NCBI RefSeq assembly: GCF_001668675.1
Contig: NZ_LZKQ01000224.1
Coordinates: forward strand, 1-42,795
Length of the DNA: 42,795 bases
From: Mycobacterium asiaticum
GTDB taxonomy: Bacteria > Actinomycetota > Actinomycetes > Mycobacteriales > Mycobacteriaceae
Direction: 5' to 3'
The notes under the pieces were generated by a model. That model had not been told where the DNA came from. It saw nothing but the letters and a program-made list of their open reading frames with translations, and did no database searches. Position numbers and translations under genes: made by a program. Below, in pieces: positions 32,113-39,821 of the stretch (position 1 is the stretch's first letter; each line of letters starts with the position of its first letter).

Positions 32113-33738
32113 GTGAATACTGACGCGACGAGCGACGAAGTGGACGAGCAGCAATCCAAAACCGTTGCCGCCCCTGCCGGGTCAACCCTCCTGTCCGGAC
32201 GTTCCAGGCTCTGGCTGCTCCTCGTGTGCTCGATGGGTGTGCTCCTTGTCATCTCTTCGATGGTGGCACTGAACGCCGCGTTGGGCGCCATCGCGAAGGA
32301 AACCCTTGCGACGCAAGCGCAATTGACGTGGATAGTTGACGGTTACACGCTGGTGATGGCATGTCTGCTGCTGCCTGCCGGCGCATTGGGTGACCGATAC
32401 GGCAGGCGCACCGTCCTGCTGATCGGTCTCGTAATCTTCGCCGCAGCCTCGCTGGCCCCCATCTATTACGACAGCCCAACGTCCCTCATCATTGCGCGCG
32501 GTGTGACAGGAGTTGGCGCGGCAGCCATACTGCCGGCCACTCTCTCGCTGTTGACCGCGGCTTATCCGGAAGATGAGCGCAACAAGGCGATTGGCATCTG
32601 GGCCGGCGTATGCGCGTCGAGTGCGATAGTCGGCTTCACGGGCACCGCGATACTTACGCAGTTCGGCCCATGGCAAACCATCTTCTGGGCATTTGTCGGA
32701 GCAGCGGTACTGCTATTTGTCTTCGCCCTCACCATCCCGTCGTCGAAGGATCCCGAGGCAACGCCTATCGATTGGTTGGGTGCCGCGCTGATCGGTTCAG
32801 CGGTAGCAGTTTTCGTCTTCGGCGTTATAGAGGCCCCGCTTCGCGGATGGAGCGATCCTACGGTGTGCGGCTGCCTCGCCGGCGGCATACTGCTCGCCGT
32901 CATTTTCGGTTTTGTGGAGCTTGGCCGAGAGCATCCATTGCTGGACATCCGTGTATTCAGAAGACCCGACATGCTGACCGGATCCATCGGCATGACAACC
33001 CTGTTCTTTGCCATTTTCGGGTTCTTCTTCTTGATCATGCAGTACATGCAACTTGTGATGGGCTACAGCCCACTGCAAACCGCTGTCGCGCTATGCCCGT
33101 TGGCGATCCCGTTACTCGTGTGTGCCGCGCTCACCCAGTGGTACCTACCCCGCCTGGGGTTACGTATCTCCGTAGCAGCGGGACTCGCGATCCTAGCCGC
33201 GGGGCTGCTGTGCATGCGCCTCCTGGATATCGACTCGGCGTACTTTGACCTGGCCTGGCCGATGTTGGTTCTCAGTACCGGGATGGGCATTTGCAATGCG
33301 CCGTCGACCACCGCTATCACGGGGGCAGTCCCCCTAAGTAAGCAAGGCGTAGCGTCGGCAATCAACGACACAACGAGGGAGGTTGGCGGAGCCCTGGGCA
33401 TCGCTCTCGCAGGTTCGATCCTCGCTGCTGGATACAACCACGCACTTATCTCCTCCGTCGCGGCATTGCCGCCGACGATCAGAGAACCGGCTCTCGGTTC
33501 CCTTGCGCAAGCGCTGACGATCGCCGACCGCATGGGACCGCAAGGACGTGATTTGTCCAGGCACGCGAAAGACGCCTTCATGCTCGCGATGCATTCGTCG
33601 CTACTGATGCTAGGTATCGTCGTGCTGATTTCCGCTGCTGCCGTGGCCATCTGGGGACCCGGACGCGATGGACGGCAACTGCGAATCATCCGGCGATTCA
33701 CTAGCAAACGCACCCGTTGGGTTCGACACGTTCGATGA
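32113..33738 (+). CDS. MFS drug transporter, 14-helix DHA2 type
   Basis: This 541-residue integral membrane protein has about 14 hydrophobic segments, as expected for the DHA2 (QacA/EmrB-like) group of proton-coupled efflux pumps. Motif A is GALGDRYGRRT (90-100), and a motif C-like segment follows as GVTGVGAAAILPATLSLL. It probably exports a lipophilic toxin. The GTG at 32113 has no strong ribosome site. A clear palindromic operator stands upstream, and the linked TetR gene is convergent and 42 bp away. With the epoxide-hydrolase-like gene it forms a coherent inducible defence unit. Confidence 0.92.
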   Translation: MNTDATSDEVDEQQSKTVAAPAGSTLLSGRSRLWLLLVCSMGVLLVISSMVALNAALGAIAKETLATQAQLTWIVDGYTLVMACLLLPAGALGDRYGRRTVLLIGLVIFAAASLAPIYYDSPTSLIIARGVTGVGAAAILPATLSLLTAAYPEDERNKAIGIWAGVCASSAIVGFTGTAILTQFGPWQTIFWAFVGAAVLLFVFALTIPSSKDPEATPIDWLGAALIGSAVAVFVFGVIEAPLRGWSDPTVCGCLAGGILLAVIFGFVELGREHPLLDIRVFRRPDMLTGSIGMTTLFFAIFGFFFLIMQYMQLVMGYSPLQTAVALCPLAIPLLVCAALTQWYLPRLGLRISVAAGLAILAAGLLCMRLLDIDSAYFDLAWPMLVLSTGMGICNAPSTTAITGAVPLSKQGVASAINDTTREVGGALGIALAGSILAAGYNHALISSVAALPPTIREPALGSLAQALTIADRMGPQGRDLSRHAKDAFMLAMHSSLLMLGIVVLISAAAVAIWGPGRDGRQLRIIRRFTSKRTRWVRHVR

Positions 33739-33754
33739 GAGCGGTTGCGGGCGG

Positions 33755-33772
33755 GCGTCTTTCACCGGACGC
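33755..33772. terminator. Short hairpin between convergent MFS and TetR genes
   Basis: GCGTC and GACGC form a 5-bp stem with an 8-base loop in the 42-bp gap between two convergent stop codons. No T-tract follows. It may serve as a weak bidirectional terminator, but the stem is short and chance is possible. Confidence 0.3.
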
Positions 33773-33780
33773 GGGCCCGG

Positions 33781-34407
33781 CTATCTCGCTCGCAGCCCAT
33801 CCAGCAGGAGGTCCAACGCCTGCACTCCGGCATCCCGCGCGGCCTGCTGATCTGGTGCATTCGCGATGAACAGTGCGGTCTCATTGGCAGCTGCCAGCAG
33901 GATGTGCGCTAACACATCCACGGGCCGGCCGGGCGCGATGTCGCCCTCTTCGATTGCACGCTCCAGCATCGCGCGAATGGCCCCGAGTCCGTAGACGCTT
34001 TCCAGTTCGCGCCACCTGGACCAGCCCAACACGGCTGGCCCGTCGATCAGAAGAATCTGTTGAACGTGTGGGGCGAGTGAAGCGTCGAGAAAGCCAATCA
34101 AGCCCTGGTGCAACTGATTTAAGGCGCCATCGGCAGGATCGGCGAGGCTCTGCGCAGCTGCCATGACGAGGTCCTCTTCCACCGCGATAAAGACGGCTTC
34201 GAACAACGCTTGCTTGTCAGCGAAGTGGTGGTACAGCGCACCCCGTGTGCCGACTCGCGCCTCAGCGACGACTTCCTCGGTGCCCGTCCGGTGATAGCCC
34301 TTCTCCACAAAGAGACGCCTGGCGGCGGACACCAACGCGGTACGCGTTGCCTCCGCTTGCTGGGCACGCCGCGCCTTGGTGTCCAGCTCCTCCTCGCAGT
34401 TCGGCAC
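33781..34407 (-). CDS. TetR-family repressor of the adjacent efflux/hydrolase genes
   Basis: This 208-residue TetR protein has a helix-turn-helix around GTEEVVAEARVGTRGALYHHFADKQALF, ending in the YHHF motif. It starts MPNCEEELDTKARRAQQ, a charged arm common ahead of TetR DNA-binding domains. The GTG at 34407 is used. Two TACA-N3-TGTA cores (34425-34435 and 34460-34470) lie immediately upstream, between this gene and the divergent epoxide-hydrolase-like gene. An inverted pair of the same core precedes the MFS gene. It therefore probably represses itself, the hydrolase and the pump. The inducer is unknown. Confidence 0.9.
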   Translation of the reverse strand: MPNCEEELDTKARRAQQAEATRTALVSAARRLFVEKGYHRTGTEEVVAEARVGTRGALYHHFADKQALFEAVFIAVEEDLVMAAAQSLADPADGALNQLHQGLIGFLDASLAPHVQQILLIDGPAVLGWSRWRELESVYGLGAIRAMLERAIEEGDIAPGRPVDVLAHILLAAANETALFIANAPDQQAARDAGVQALDLLLDGLRAR

Positions 34408-34422
34408 CGCTACAGCCTATTG

Positions 34423-34470
34423 CATACATCCTGTAGGTCACCTAGGCTCGACGGTCACATACAGTCTGTA
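34423..34470. promoter_or_regulatory. Paired TACA-N3-TGTA operators between TetR and hydrolase genes
   Basis: CATACATCCTGTAGGTCAC (from 34423) and CATACAGTCTGTAGGTGAT (from 34458) match each other at 14 of 19 positions. Both carry the TACA-N3-TGTA core found upstream of the MFS gene. Their centres are 35 bp apart. They sit 16-63 bp upstream of the TetR start and 50-97 bp upstream of the hydrolase start, so one bound regulator could control both directions. Confidence 0.65.
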
Positions 34471-34519
34471 GGTGATGCTCAAGCCGGGGGTCATCTCTAC
34501 GCCGTGGAGGGATTCACTC

Positions 34520-34933
34520 ATGTCTTCGCCAGCCGATGTAGTCCGCAAGTTCTGCGCCTTGATGGAGCAGCGAGACGCCGAAGCGTTGCGTCCGTTCCTC
34601 GCCGAAGGGGCCGTCTATCAGAACGTGGGTATGCCCGCCTTCACTGGACCAGACGCCATCGTGGAGAACATGGCCGCCCAGTTCTCGATGTTCCCGGATG
34701 CCTACGCCTTCGAAATCGTCAACCTCGCCAGCGACGGTTCCGTGGTGCTCACCGAACGGCTTGACTACATCCAGACTCCGGACGGAGGCAAGCCGGCCAT
34801 CCCGGTAATGGGTACCTTCGTCGTCGACGACGAGGGGAGGATCACTCGCTGGACCGACTATTTCGATCTGAATCTGACGATCAAGCTCCTTCAAGGTGAG
34901 GACATCAGCGCCCTGGTGCCCACGACCGCGTGA
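34520..34933 (+). CDS. Limonene-1,2-epoxide-hydrolase-like enzyme
   Basis: This 137-residue NTF2-fold protein retains the catalytic set of limonene-1,2-epoxide hydrolase. Tyr33 and Asn35 lie in AVYQNVG, Arg80 and Asp82 in TERLDY, and Trp111 and Asp113 in RWTDYFD, with the expected Asp-Arg-Asp geometry by sequence spacing. The enzyme opens epoxides with water to diols in one step. The ATG at 34520 has GTGGAGGG upstream. It is divergent from the TetR gene and shares its operator region, so it is likely to be induced with the MFS pump. A toxic epoxide is a reasonable substrate, but none can be named. Confidence 0.82.
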   Translation: MSSPADVVRKFCALMEQRDAEALRPFLAEGAVYQNVGMPAFTGPDAIVENMAAQFSMFPDAYAFEIVNLASDGSVVLTERLDYIQTPDGGKPAIPVMGTFVVDDEGRITRWTDYFDLNLTIKLLQGEDISALVPTTA

Positions 34934-35025
34934 GTTGGGACCTCGTCGGCTGTGTGGACTGAAATCTGACTGGGCGCGGAACGATTCGCCGGTACGGAAG
35001 CGACACTGAGCCATACACTTGCCGC

Positions 35026-35745
35026 GTGAACATCACCGAGCTCATTGTCGGCGTAGCAAAAGCCCCTGTCCGGGCCGGCGTCAAGGTGGCGGACGCCGGA
35101 CTCGCCGCGGCGTCCATGGCGCTCGGGGCGGTGAAGCAATCATTGGGCGAGGACGCCCCGAAGACGGTTGACCCTCTTACCGATCTATTTCCGTTGCGCG
35201 GCGCAATCGTTGGCGCGAACCGGGTTGCCGAATTAACCGAGAACGACAGGGCGATGGGCCGCGCTCTGGTCCGCGGCGGGCCGGCCGACAAGCTGATGCG
35301 TCCGGGTGGAGTCGTCGATATGCTGGATGCGCCCGGCGGGTTGCTCGATCGGGTAACAGCTGGAAGTAGCTCCTCGCTCGAGCGGATCCTGGCACCTGGT
35401 GGGCTCGTCGACCGACTGCTCGCAGAGGACGGGCCGTTGGAGCGGATGTTCGCCGAGGACGGCATCATCGAGCGGATATTTGTTGAGGACGGCATCATCG
35501 ACAAGCTGCTGGCGAAGAACGGACCGCTTGAACAACTCACCGAAGCCGCTGAAATCCTGAGTCGCCTCCAGCCCGCCGTGGAGAGGTTGACGCCCACCGC
35601 CGACACCCTCGAGTCTGCCGTCGATACCCTCAACAGGTTGATCAACTCGCTGAGTGGCATCGCGGACCGCATTCCGCGGCGGCGCTCCACGCGGCCGGCT
35701 GTGCGCTCAAACCGCCCCATAGAGCAGGAGCCTTTCGCGGAGTGA
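35026..35745 (+). CDS. Mycobacterial protein with tandem 10-residue repeats
   Basis: This 239-residue protein has degenerate 10-residue repeats from about residue 85 to 185. Examples are APGGLVDRLL, AEDGPLERMF, AEDGIIERIF, VEDGIIDKLL and AKNGPLEQLT, with an aliphatic-hydrophobic rhythm every third or fourth position. The matching DNA shows 30-bp periodicity. The repeats suggest a repetitive helical array. The protein starts with a hydrophobic-helical region (MNITELIVGVAKAPVRAGVKVADAG) that has no signal peptide. No function is known to me; similar proteins occur in mycobacteria. The GTG at 35026 lacks a strong ribosome site. The C-terminus is Arg- and Ser-rich. Confidence 0.8.
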   Translation: MNITELIVGVAKAPVRAGVKVADAGLAAASMALGAVKQSLGEDAPKTVDPLTDLFPLRGAIVGANRVAELTENDRAMGRALVRGGPADKLMRPGGVVDMLDAPGGLLDRVTAGSSSSLERILAPGGLVDRLLAEDGPLERMFAEDGIIERIFVEDGIIDKLLAKNGPLEQLTEAAEILSRLQPAVERLTPTADTLESAVDTLNRLINSLSGIADRIPRRRSTRPAVRSNRPIEQEPFAE

Positions 35746-36228
35746 GCCGACTCGCTTCTTGGTTCACCATCAGTAAAGTTGGCGCACAGCCACTGGCCGG
35801 CATCTGGGAGATTCCGCTTGCAGTGGCCCACGATGTCGGCGTGTTTGAGGTCGAGCCACGCGAGCGCGGGTTGGTCAACTGCTGAAGGCGCCGGGAAACC
35901 GGGCCCGGCTATCAAGTAAGTGCAAGAAGTCAAACTCAATGGAACAGGTTGTCAGGCCAGATAGTTCAGTGATCGGCTTCCACGGCGCCGGACCGGTGCG
36001 ACGCACTTTCGTTGTCGTGGCGGCGATCACTCGCGGTGTTCCGCACGAGCAACTAAAACCCACCTCCCTTGTCTAGGGAGTGTCAAGGGTCAACCGAAAC
36101 AACCGTCAAGCATCAACCGGCGTAATACACATTGTCACACCGCAGTGCGTACGGCTTGAGTGATTACGTGCTGTGGCAACAAGGTTCAGGCTGAGGTTGG
36201 TCGTGGTAGTTCTCGGTGGGTAGTTCAG
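35746..36228. other. Intergenic region with an IS-end-like repeat
   Basis: No gene with recognisable similarity lies here. The only notable element is the repeat at 36081-36123, which matches a stretch next to the IS481-like transposase end. Short open frames on both strands show no family pattern, and their composition is ordinary. The region lies between the convergent repeat-protein and WS/DGAT genes. Confidence 0.4.
36081..36123 (+). repeat. IS481-like end-region remnant (copy 1)
   Basis: The stretch begins TGTCAAGGGTCAACCG and contains CCGTCAAGCATCAACCGG. It matches the opposite strand of 42484-42529 at about 33 of 40 aligned bases, with a 3-bp gap. Within it, GTCAA-n-nTCAACCG occurs twice in tandem, a pattern like transposase-binding repeats at IS ends. 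No transposase gene remains beside it. Confidence 0.5.
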
Positions 36229-37575
36229 CTAGATCCCGACGGCGCGTTCGAGGTCCTTGAGCGAGGTTTCGAGATCGTTGAGCAGCCGCTGCAGGTGGGG
36301 TACCGCGCGGCGGCATCCGACCAGGCCGAAGTCGAGGCTGTCGCCGCTGCCGACCAAAGTGATGTTGAGCGCCTGCCCGTTGGCGGCGATAGACATCGGA
36401 TAGGTTCCCTGCAGGCGGGCACCGTTGGCGTACAGGGGACGCCGCACGCCGGGCACGTTGGAGATGCAGAGGTTGAACGGCGGCGGAGTCGAGGACATTC
36501 CCAGCGCCCCACCGAGCACGACCGGTGAGAGCAACAACATCCCTAACGCCATCGCTTGCGCCCTGGGCAACTGGGCCAAGACCTCCTTATTCTTTCGCAT
36601 CGACGCGCTGATGGTCTCTAGCCGTCGAGCCGGGTCATGGATGTCGGTGGCCAAGTTGGCCAAGACTGCCGCAACCACGTTGCCGCCGGCCGAGTCTGCT
36701 GCGGTGCGCAGACTGACCGGAACCATTGCGACCAAGGGCTTTTGCGGCAGCGCGTTGTTGTCGGCGAGGTAGGCGCGGAGGGCGCCGGCGCACATCGCCA
36801 GGACGACGTCGTTGACGGTGACACCGGCGGCGTTCTTGACGTTCTTGATGCGCTCGAGCGACCACGATTGTGCGGCGCAGCGGCGCGCACCACTGATGCG
36901 GCCATTGAGCACGGTGCTTGGCGCCTCGAACGGCAGGGTCAGCTGCTGTTGGAGCAACGCAGCGCGCGCCAGGCCGAACATCGACGGGCCAAGTCGCGGA
37001 ATCGATTTCATTGCGCTGGCGAGCGCGCGTAGCCGCGCAGTGGGTGGGCTGTCGTCAGCGCCATTGGTCAACGCCCAAGGCGGCCGGATTTGTGGGTCGA
37101 GTGGATCTACACTGAGCGAACCCTGAAGGAGATCGATCGTAGATATTCCGTCGACGAGGCCGTGATGAATCTTGGTGTACACGGCGAAGCGTCCGTCCTT
37201 AAGCCCTTCGATAACATGGGTTTCCCACAATGGGCGGTGCCGGTCGAGCATGCTCGAGTGCAGTCGCGAAACCAATTCGAGCAGTTCCCGGACGCGTCCG
37301 GGACCAGGCAGCGCTGAGCGGCGAACGTGATAGTCGACGTCGACGTCTGTCGCCGAAGACCATCCGGCCGTCAGTCCCCCAGGCAGGATCGCCGGATGCT
37401 TGGTGAACAGTGGTTGGATGTCTTCAGATGCGCGAATTCCCTTGTAATACTCACGGGCGAATTCTGGACCGGCGCCCGACGGCGGCTCGAATAACTGCAA
37501 GCCGGCGACATGCATCGGATGTCTTGGAGACTCAGCGAGGAACATCATCGACTCGATCGGCGACATCAGCTTCAT
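36229..37575 (-). CDS. Wax ester synthase / diacylglycerol acyltransferase (WS/DGAT)
   Basis: This 448-residue WS/DGAT has the acyltransferase active-site motif HHGLVDG (HHxxxDG, 137-143) and the PLW motif (115-117). ISNVPG and LNITLVG are in the C-terminal domain. The family transfers a fatty acyl group from acyl-CoA to diacylglycerol or long-chain alcohol, making the storage lipids typical of mycobacteria. Length and motifs are complete. The ATG at 37575 opens MKLMSPIESMMFL, the usual N-terminus of this family. It is transcribed away from the SDR pair with a 500-bp gap. It may store carbon from the lipid catabolism encoded earlier, though this link is only by proximity. Confidence 0.94.
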   Translation of the reverse strand: MKLMSPIESMMFLAESPRHPMHVAGLQLFEPPSGAGPEFAREYYKGIRASEDIQPLFTKHPAILPGGLTAGWSSATDVDVDYHVRRSALPGPGRVRELLELVSRLHSSMLDRHRPLWETHVIEGLKDGRFAVYTKIHHGLVDGISTIDLLQGSLSVDPLDPQIRPPWALTNGADDSPPTARLRALASAMKSIPRLGPSMFGLARAALLQQQLTLPFEAPSTVLNGRISGARRCAAQSWSLERIKNVKNAAGVTVNDVVLAMCAGALRAYLADNNALPQKPLVAMVPVSLRTAADSAGGNVVAAVLANLATDIHDPARRLETISASMRKNKEVLAQLPRAQAMALGMLLLSPVVLGGALGMSSTPPPFNLCISNVPGVRRPLYANGARLQGTYPMSIAANGQALNITLVGSGDSLDFGLVGCRRAVPHLQRLLNDLETSLKDLERAVGI

Positions 37576-38092
37576 CAGTTTTTCCTTCGTTCGGCCGCCG
37601 GACCCGATGAGGCTGGGGACCGTGCGGTGTCGTGGCGTTCAACCGTTGCTCATGAAGCTAAAGTCCAAGGGCTAGAACGGCTCGTTTTGGCATGCCAAGG
37701 TCAGCGGCCGCAATTGTGAGCCCACCACAAGGACGATGTATCGGCTACGGCTAGCGCGATGACTCGGGCGCCGCATGGCGGTCCTTGGCGTCGCCAGCCC
37801 ATGAGGGTCACGCCCCATTCGGGTTGGGTCTGCGCGACACATTGTTCGCATGTGCGTCCCGACGAAAATGGCCGAGTTCGACGGTCCACGGTTAACAGCC
37901 TTCGAACCATCACTTGAGACGGGAGGAAGGCCCGTGCGAGTCGGAATCACAGCTGGAGCGGTCGGTGGTAACTCGCCTGAGGGGTACGGCAAACTGGTCG
38001 ATGCCCCTCCGCCGCAACATGAGTCGGGAGATTGGCGCCGCGCTCGCCGTCCACCGCGACGGTGCGCATTTCCGGTTATTGGTAGTTGCCAC
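37576..38092. other. Intergenic region, no gene recognised
   Basis: These 517 bases contain short open frames on both strands, but none has a family pattern, a good ribosome site or consistent codon use. A GTG near 37934 begins VRVGITAGAVGG, which vaguely recalls an F420-enzyme N-terminus, but the frame does not continue as one. It may hold remnants. Confidence 0.35.
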
Positions 38093-38878
38093 CTAACGGT
38101 CGAGCATTGCGGCCCGAACCCGCCCCGCCCCTGCCAAGCGCGCGAGATGGCCGATGAGTACCGGCGCAACCGTGCCGACCCCAATGAGGGCGCGGACACC
38201 GGCCGAAGCGACGGTGGCCTCCGGCCGGTCACGTTCTATCGCGTGAACGACCGCTCGCGCGACGTCGTGTGGTGAACTGGTTGTGAAGCCCCGCGGTAAG
38301 GCGACACCAGTGTCAGACAGCATTCCCGCGTCGCGGACCGGACCGGGGAAGATCGTGGAGACCCCGACGCCTGAGCCGTGCAGCTCCTGCCGCAAGGCGA
38401 GTCCGAGCCCGCGCAATCCCCATTTGGTGGCCGTGTAAACCGTGCCGTTGCCGGGCGTGGCGATGAGTCCGGCTCCTGAGGAGATGAAGACGATATGGCC
38501 CTTCCCGCGCTCCTTCATCGGTGCCATGGCTGCGCGCGCCAGCGCGGCCGGCGCCAAGAGGTTGATCCGTATCGCGTGCTCGATCTCGGCATCGCTCAGC
38601 ATGCCCAGGTCCTCCGGGATTCCGACGCCGGCGTTGGCGACGAGCACATCGACCGGATCGATTTTGGCCATCAGTTCCCGCACCTGCTCGAGGTCGGCCA
38701 GCTCTGCGGTGACACCGCGGGCGGCCGGACCGAGCTCGCTGACCAGGCGTTGAAGCTCGGGTTCTCGCCGGCCCGTGACCGTCACGACACAGCCCCGTCC
38801 GGCTAGCTCGTGCGCGATCGAGCGACCGATACCTCCGGTGGCACCGGTTACCAGCGCAGTTCGACCTTCCAGCCGCAT
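38093..38878 (-). CDS. Short-chain dehydrogenase/reductase
   Basis: This 261-residue classical SDR has the nucleotide-binding motif TGATGGIG near residues 11-18, NAG in VLVANAGVG, catalytic Ser in FISSGAG and YTATK with Tyr and Lys. The active site is therefore complete and the substrate unknown. The ATG at 38878 has GGAGACC upstream and follows the preceding SDR stop by 12 bp. The two genes are transcribed together. It is probably an NAD(P)-dependent alcohol dehydrogenase or ketoreductase. A C-terminal hydrophobic stretch (VGTVAPVLIGHLARLAGAG) suggests weak membrane association. Confidence 0.9.
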   Translation of the reverse strand: MRLEGRTALVTGATGGIGRSIAHELAGRGCVVTVTGRREPELQRLVSELGPAARGVTAELADLEQVRELMAKIDPVDVLVANAGVGIPEDLGMLSDAEIEHAIRINLLAPAALARAAMAPMKERGKGHIVFISSGAGLIATPGNGTVYTATKWGLRGLGLALRQELHGSGVGVSTIFPGPVRDAGMLSDTGVALPRGFTTSSPHDVARAVVHAIERDRPEATVASAGVRALIGVGTVAPVLIGHLARLAGAGRVRAAMLDR

Positions 38879-38890
38879 CTCAGGTCTCCA

Positions 38891-39719
38891 TCATTTGCTC
38901 AGTTCCGCTAGCTGGGTGGCGAGCCACCTGGCCAGCGGCGGGGCGATTCGGGAGAGCACATACAGCAGGTGAGCCTCGGCCGCGATCGGTGCAACGGCGA
39001 GGTTGCGGTCGACAGCCCGGAGGATGTTGTGCGCGACGCTCGGCCGAGTACCCGCGCTTGTCGTAGGTCGACGCCAGGCGGTTGCGGCGTGCCGCGACGT
39101 CACCGCTACCCCGGATGGGGCTGGTCTGCGCGATCCCGGTGTTGATGATGCCCGGGCACACCGCCGTAACGCCGATGCCATACGGCTTCAGTTCCATTCG
39201 CAGCGCCTCGGACAACCCGAAGACCGCGAACTTTGTTGCGCTGTAAGCGCTTAACTGTGGGTTGGCTAGCAGCCCGGCCGCCGAAGAAAGATTGACGACG
39301 TGACCACCGCGGGCGGACTGGATCATGTTGGGCAGGAAAGCGTGGCAGCCGTGCACCACACCCATCAGATTGATGCCTACCAGCCACTCCCAATCCTTGC
39401 GGCTGGTGTCGAGGAAGCCGCCGACCAGTCCCACCCCGGCGTTGTTGACCAGGAGATCGACCTGGTCGAACCGGGCGAGAGCGGCTTCGGCGAACCATGT
39501 CATGGACTCGGGGTCGGACACATCTACCTGCGAAGCCAGCACCTCGGCGCCGGCCTCTCGGACCGCCGCGGCGGTATCGACGACGGCGGCTTCATTGATG
39601 TCGCACATTGCCAAGCGGGCACCGCGCCGCGCGCACAACAGCGCCATCTTCCGCCCGATGCCGCCGCCTGCCCCGGTGATCACCACGACGCGGTCTGTGA
39701 GGTTGGTTGTTTTGAGCAC
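38891..39719 (-). pseudogene. Short-chain dehydrogenase/reductase, frameshifted near the 3' end
   Basis: The N-terminal 220 residues form a normal SDR: TGAGGGIG, NNAGVG, SSAAG and YSATK. Near 39036-39041 the frame breaks. The original frame turns into Arg/Cys/Pro-rich nonsense ending at 38880. Another frame from that point reads VAHNILRAVDRNLAVAPIAAE, then LARWLATQLAELSK and stops at 38891, the expected SDR C-terminus. A deletion of two bases in a CGCG run (GAGCG[CG]TCGCGC) would explain this. The catalytic residues precede the break, so either a shortened active protein or a sequencing error is possible. The GTG at 39719 is the start. The gene lies divergent from the PucR-type regulator. Confidence 0.72.
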
Positions 39720-39785
39720 GCGGTGACGCTAGGTGCGCTACGACTGCGCCGGCTCGTTTCGTCTGGCCAACATTGCCGATGTCGA

Positions 39786-39802
39786 TTGTGACGCCGTCAC
39801 AA
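39786..39802. promoter_or_regulatory. 17-bp perfect palindrome upstream of the PucR-type gene
   Basis: TTGTGAC-gcc-GTCACAA is a perfect inverted repeat 20 bp upstream of the regulator ATG at 39822 and 67 bp from the divergent SDR start. The core TGTGA-N5-TCACA resembles a CRP-type site with one base less spacing. It may bind the PucR-type regulator itself, giving autoregulation and control of the SDR pair. Confidence 0.6.
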
Positions 39803-39821
39803 CGGAGTATGTTGAGCTGGC

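Noticed and set aside
34905..35939. Long Ser- and Arg-rich minus-strand frame opposite the repeat protein
   Set aside because: The plus-strand frame shows coherent 10-residue repeats and better composition; the minus-strand frame is an artefact of the repeats.
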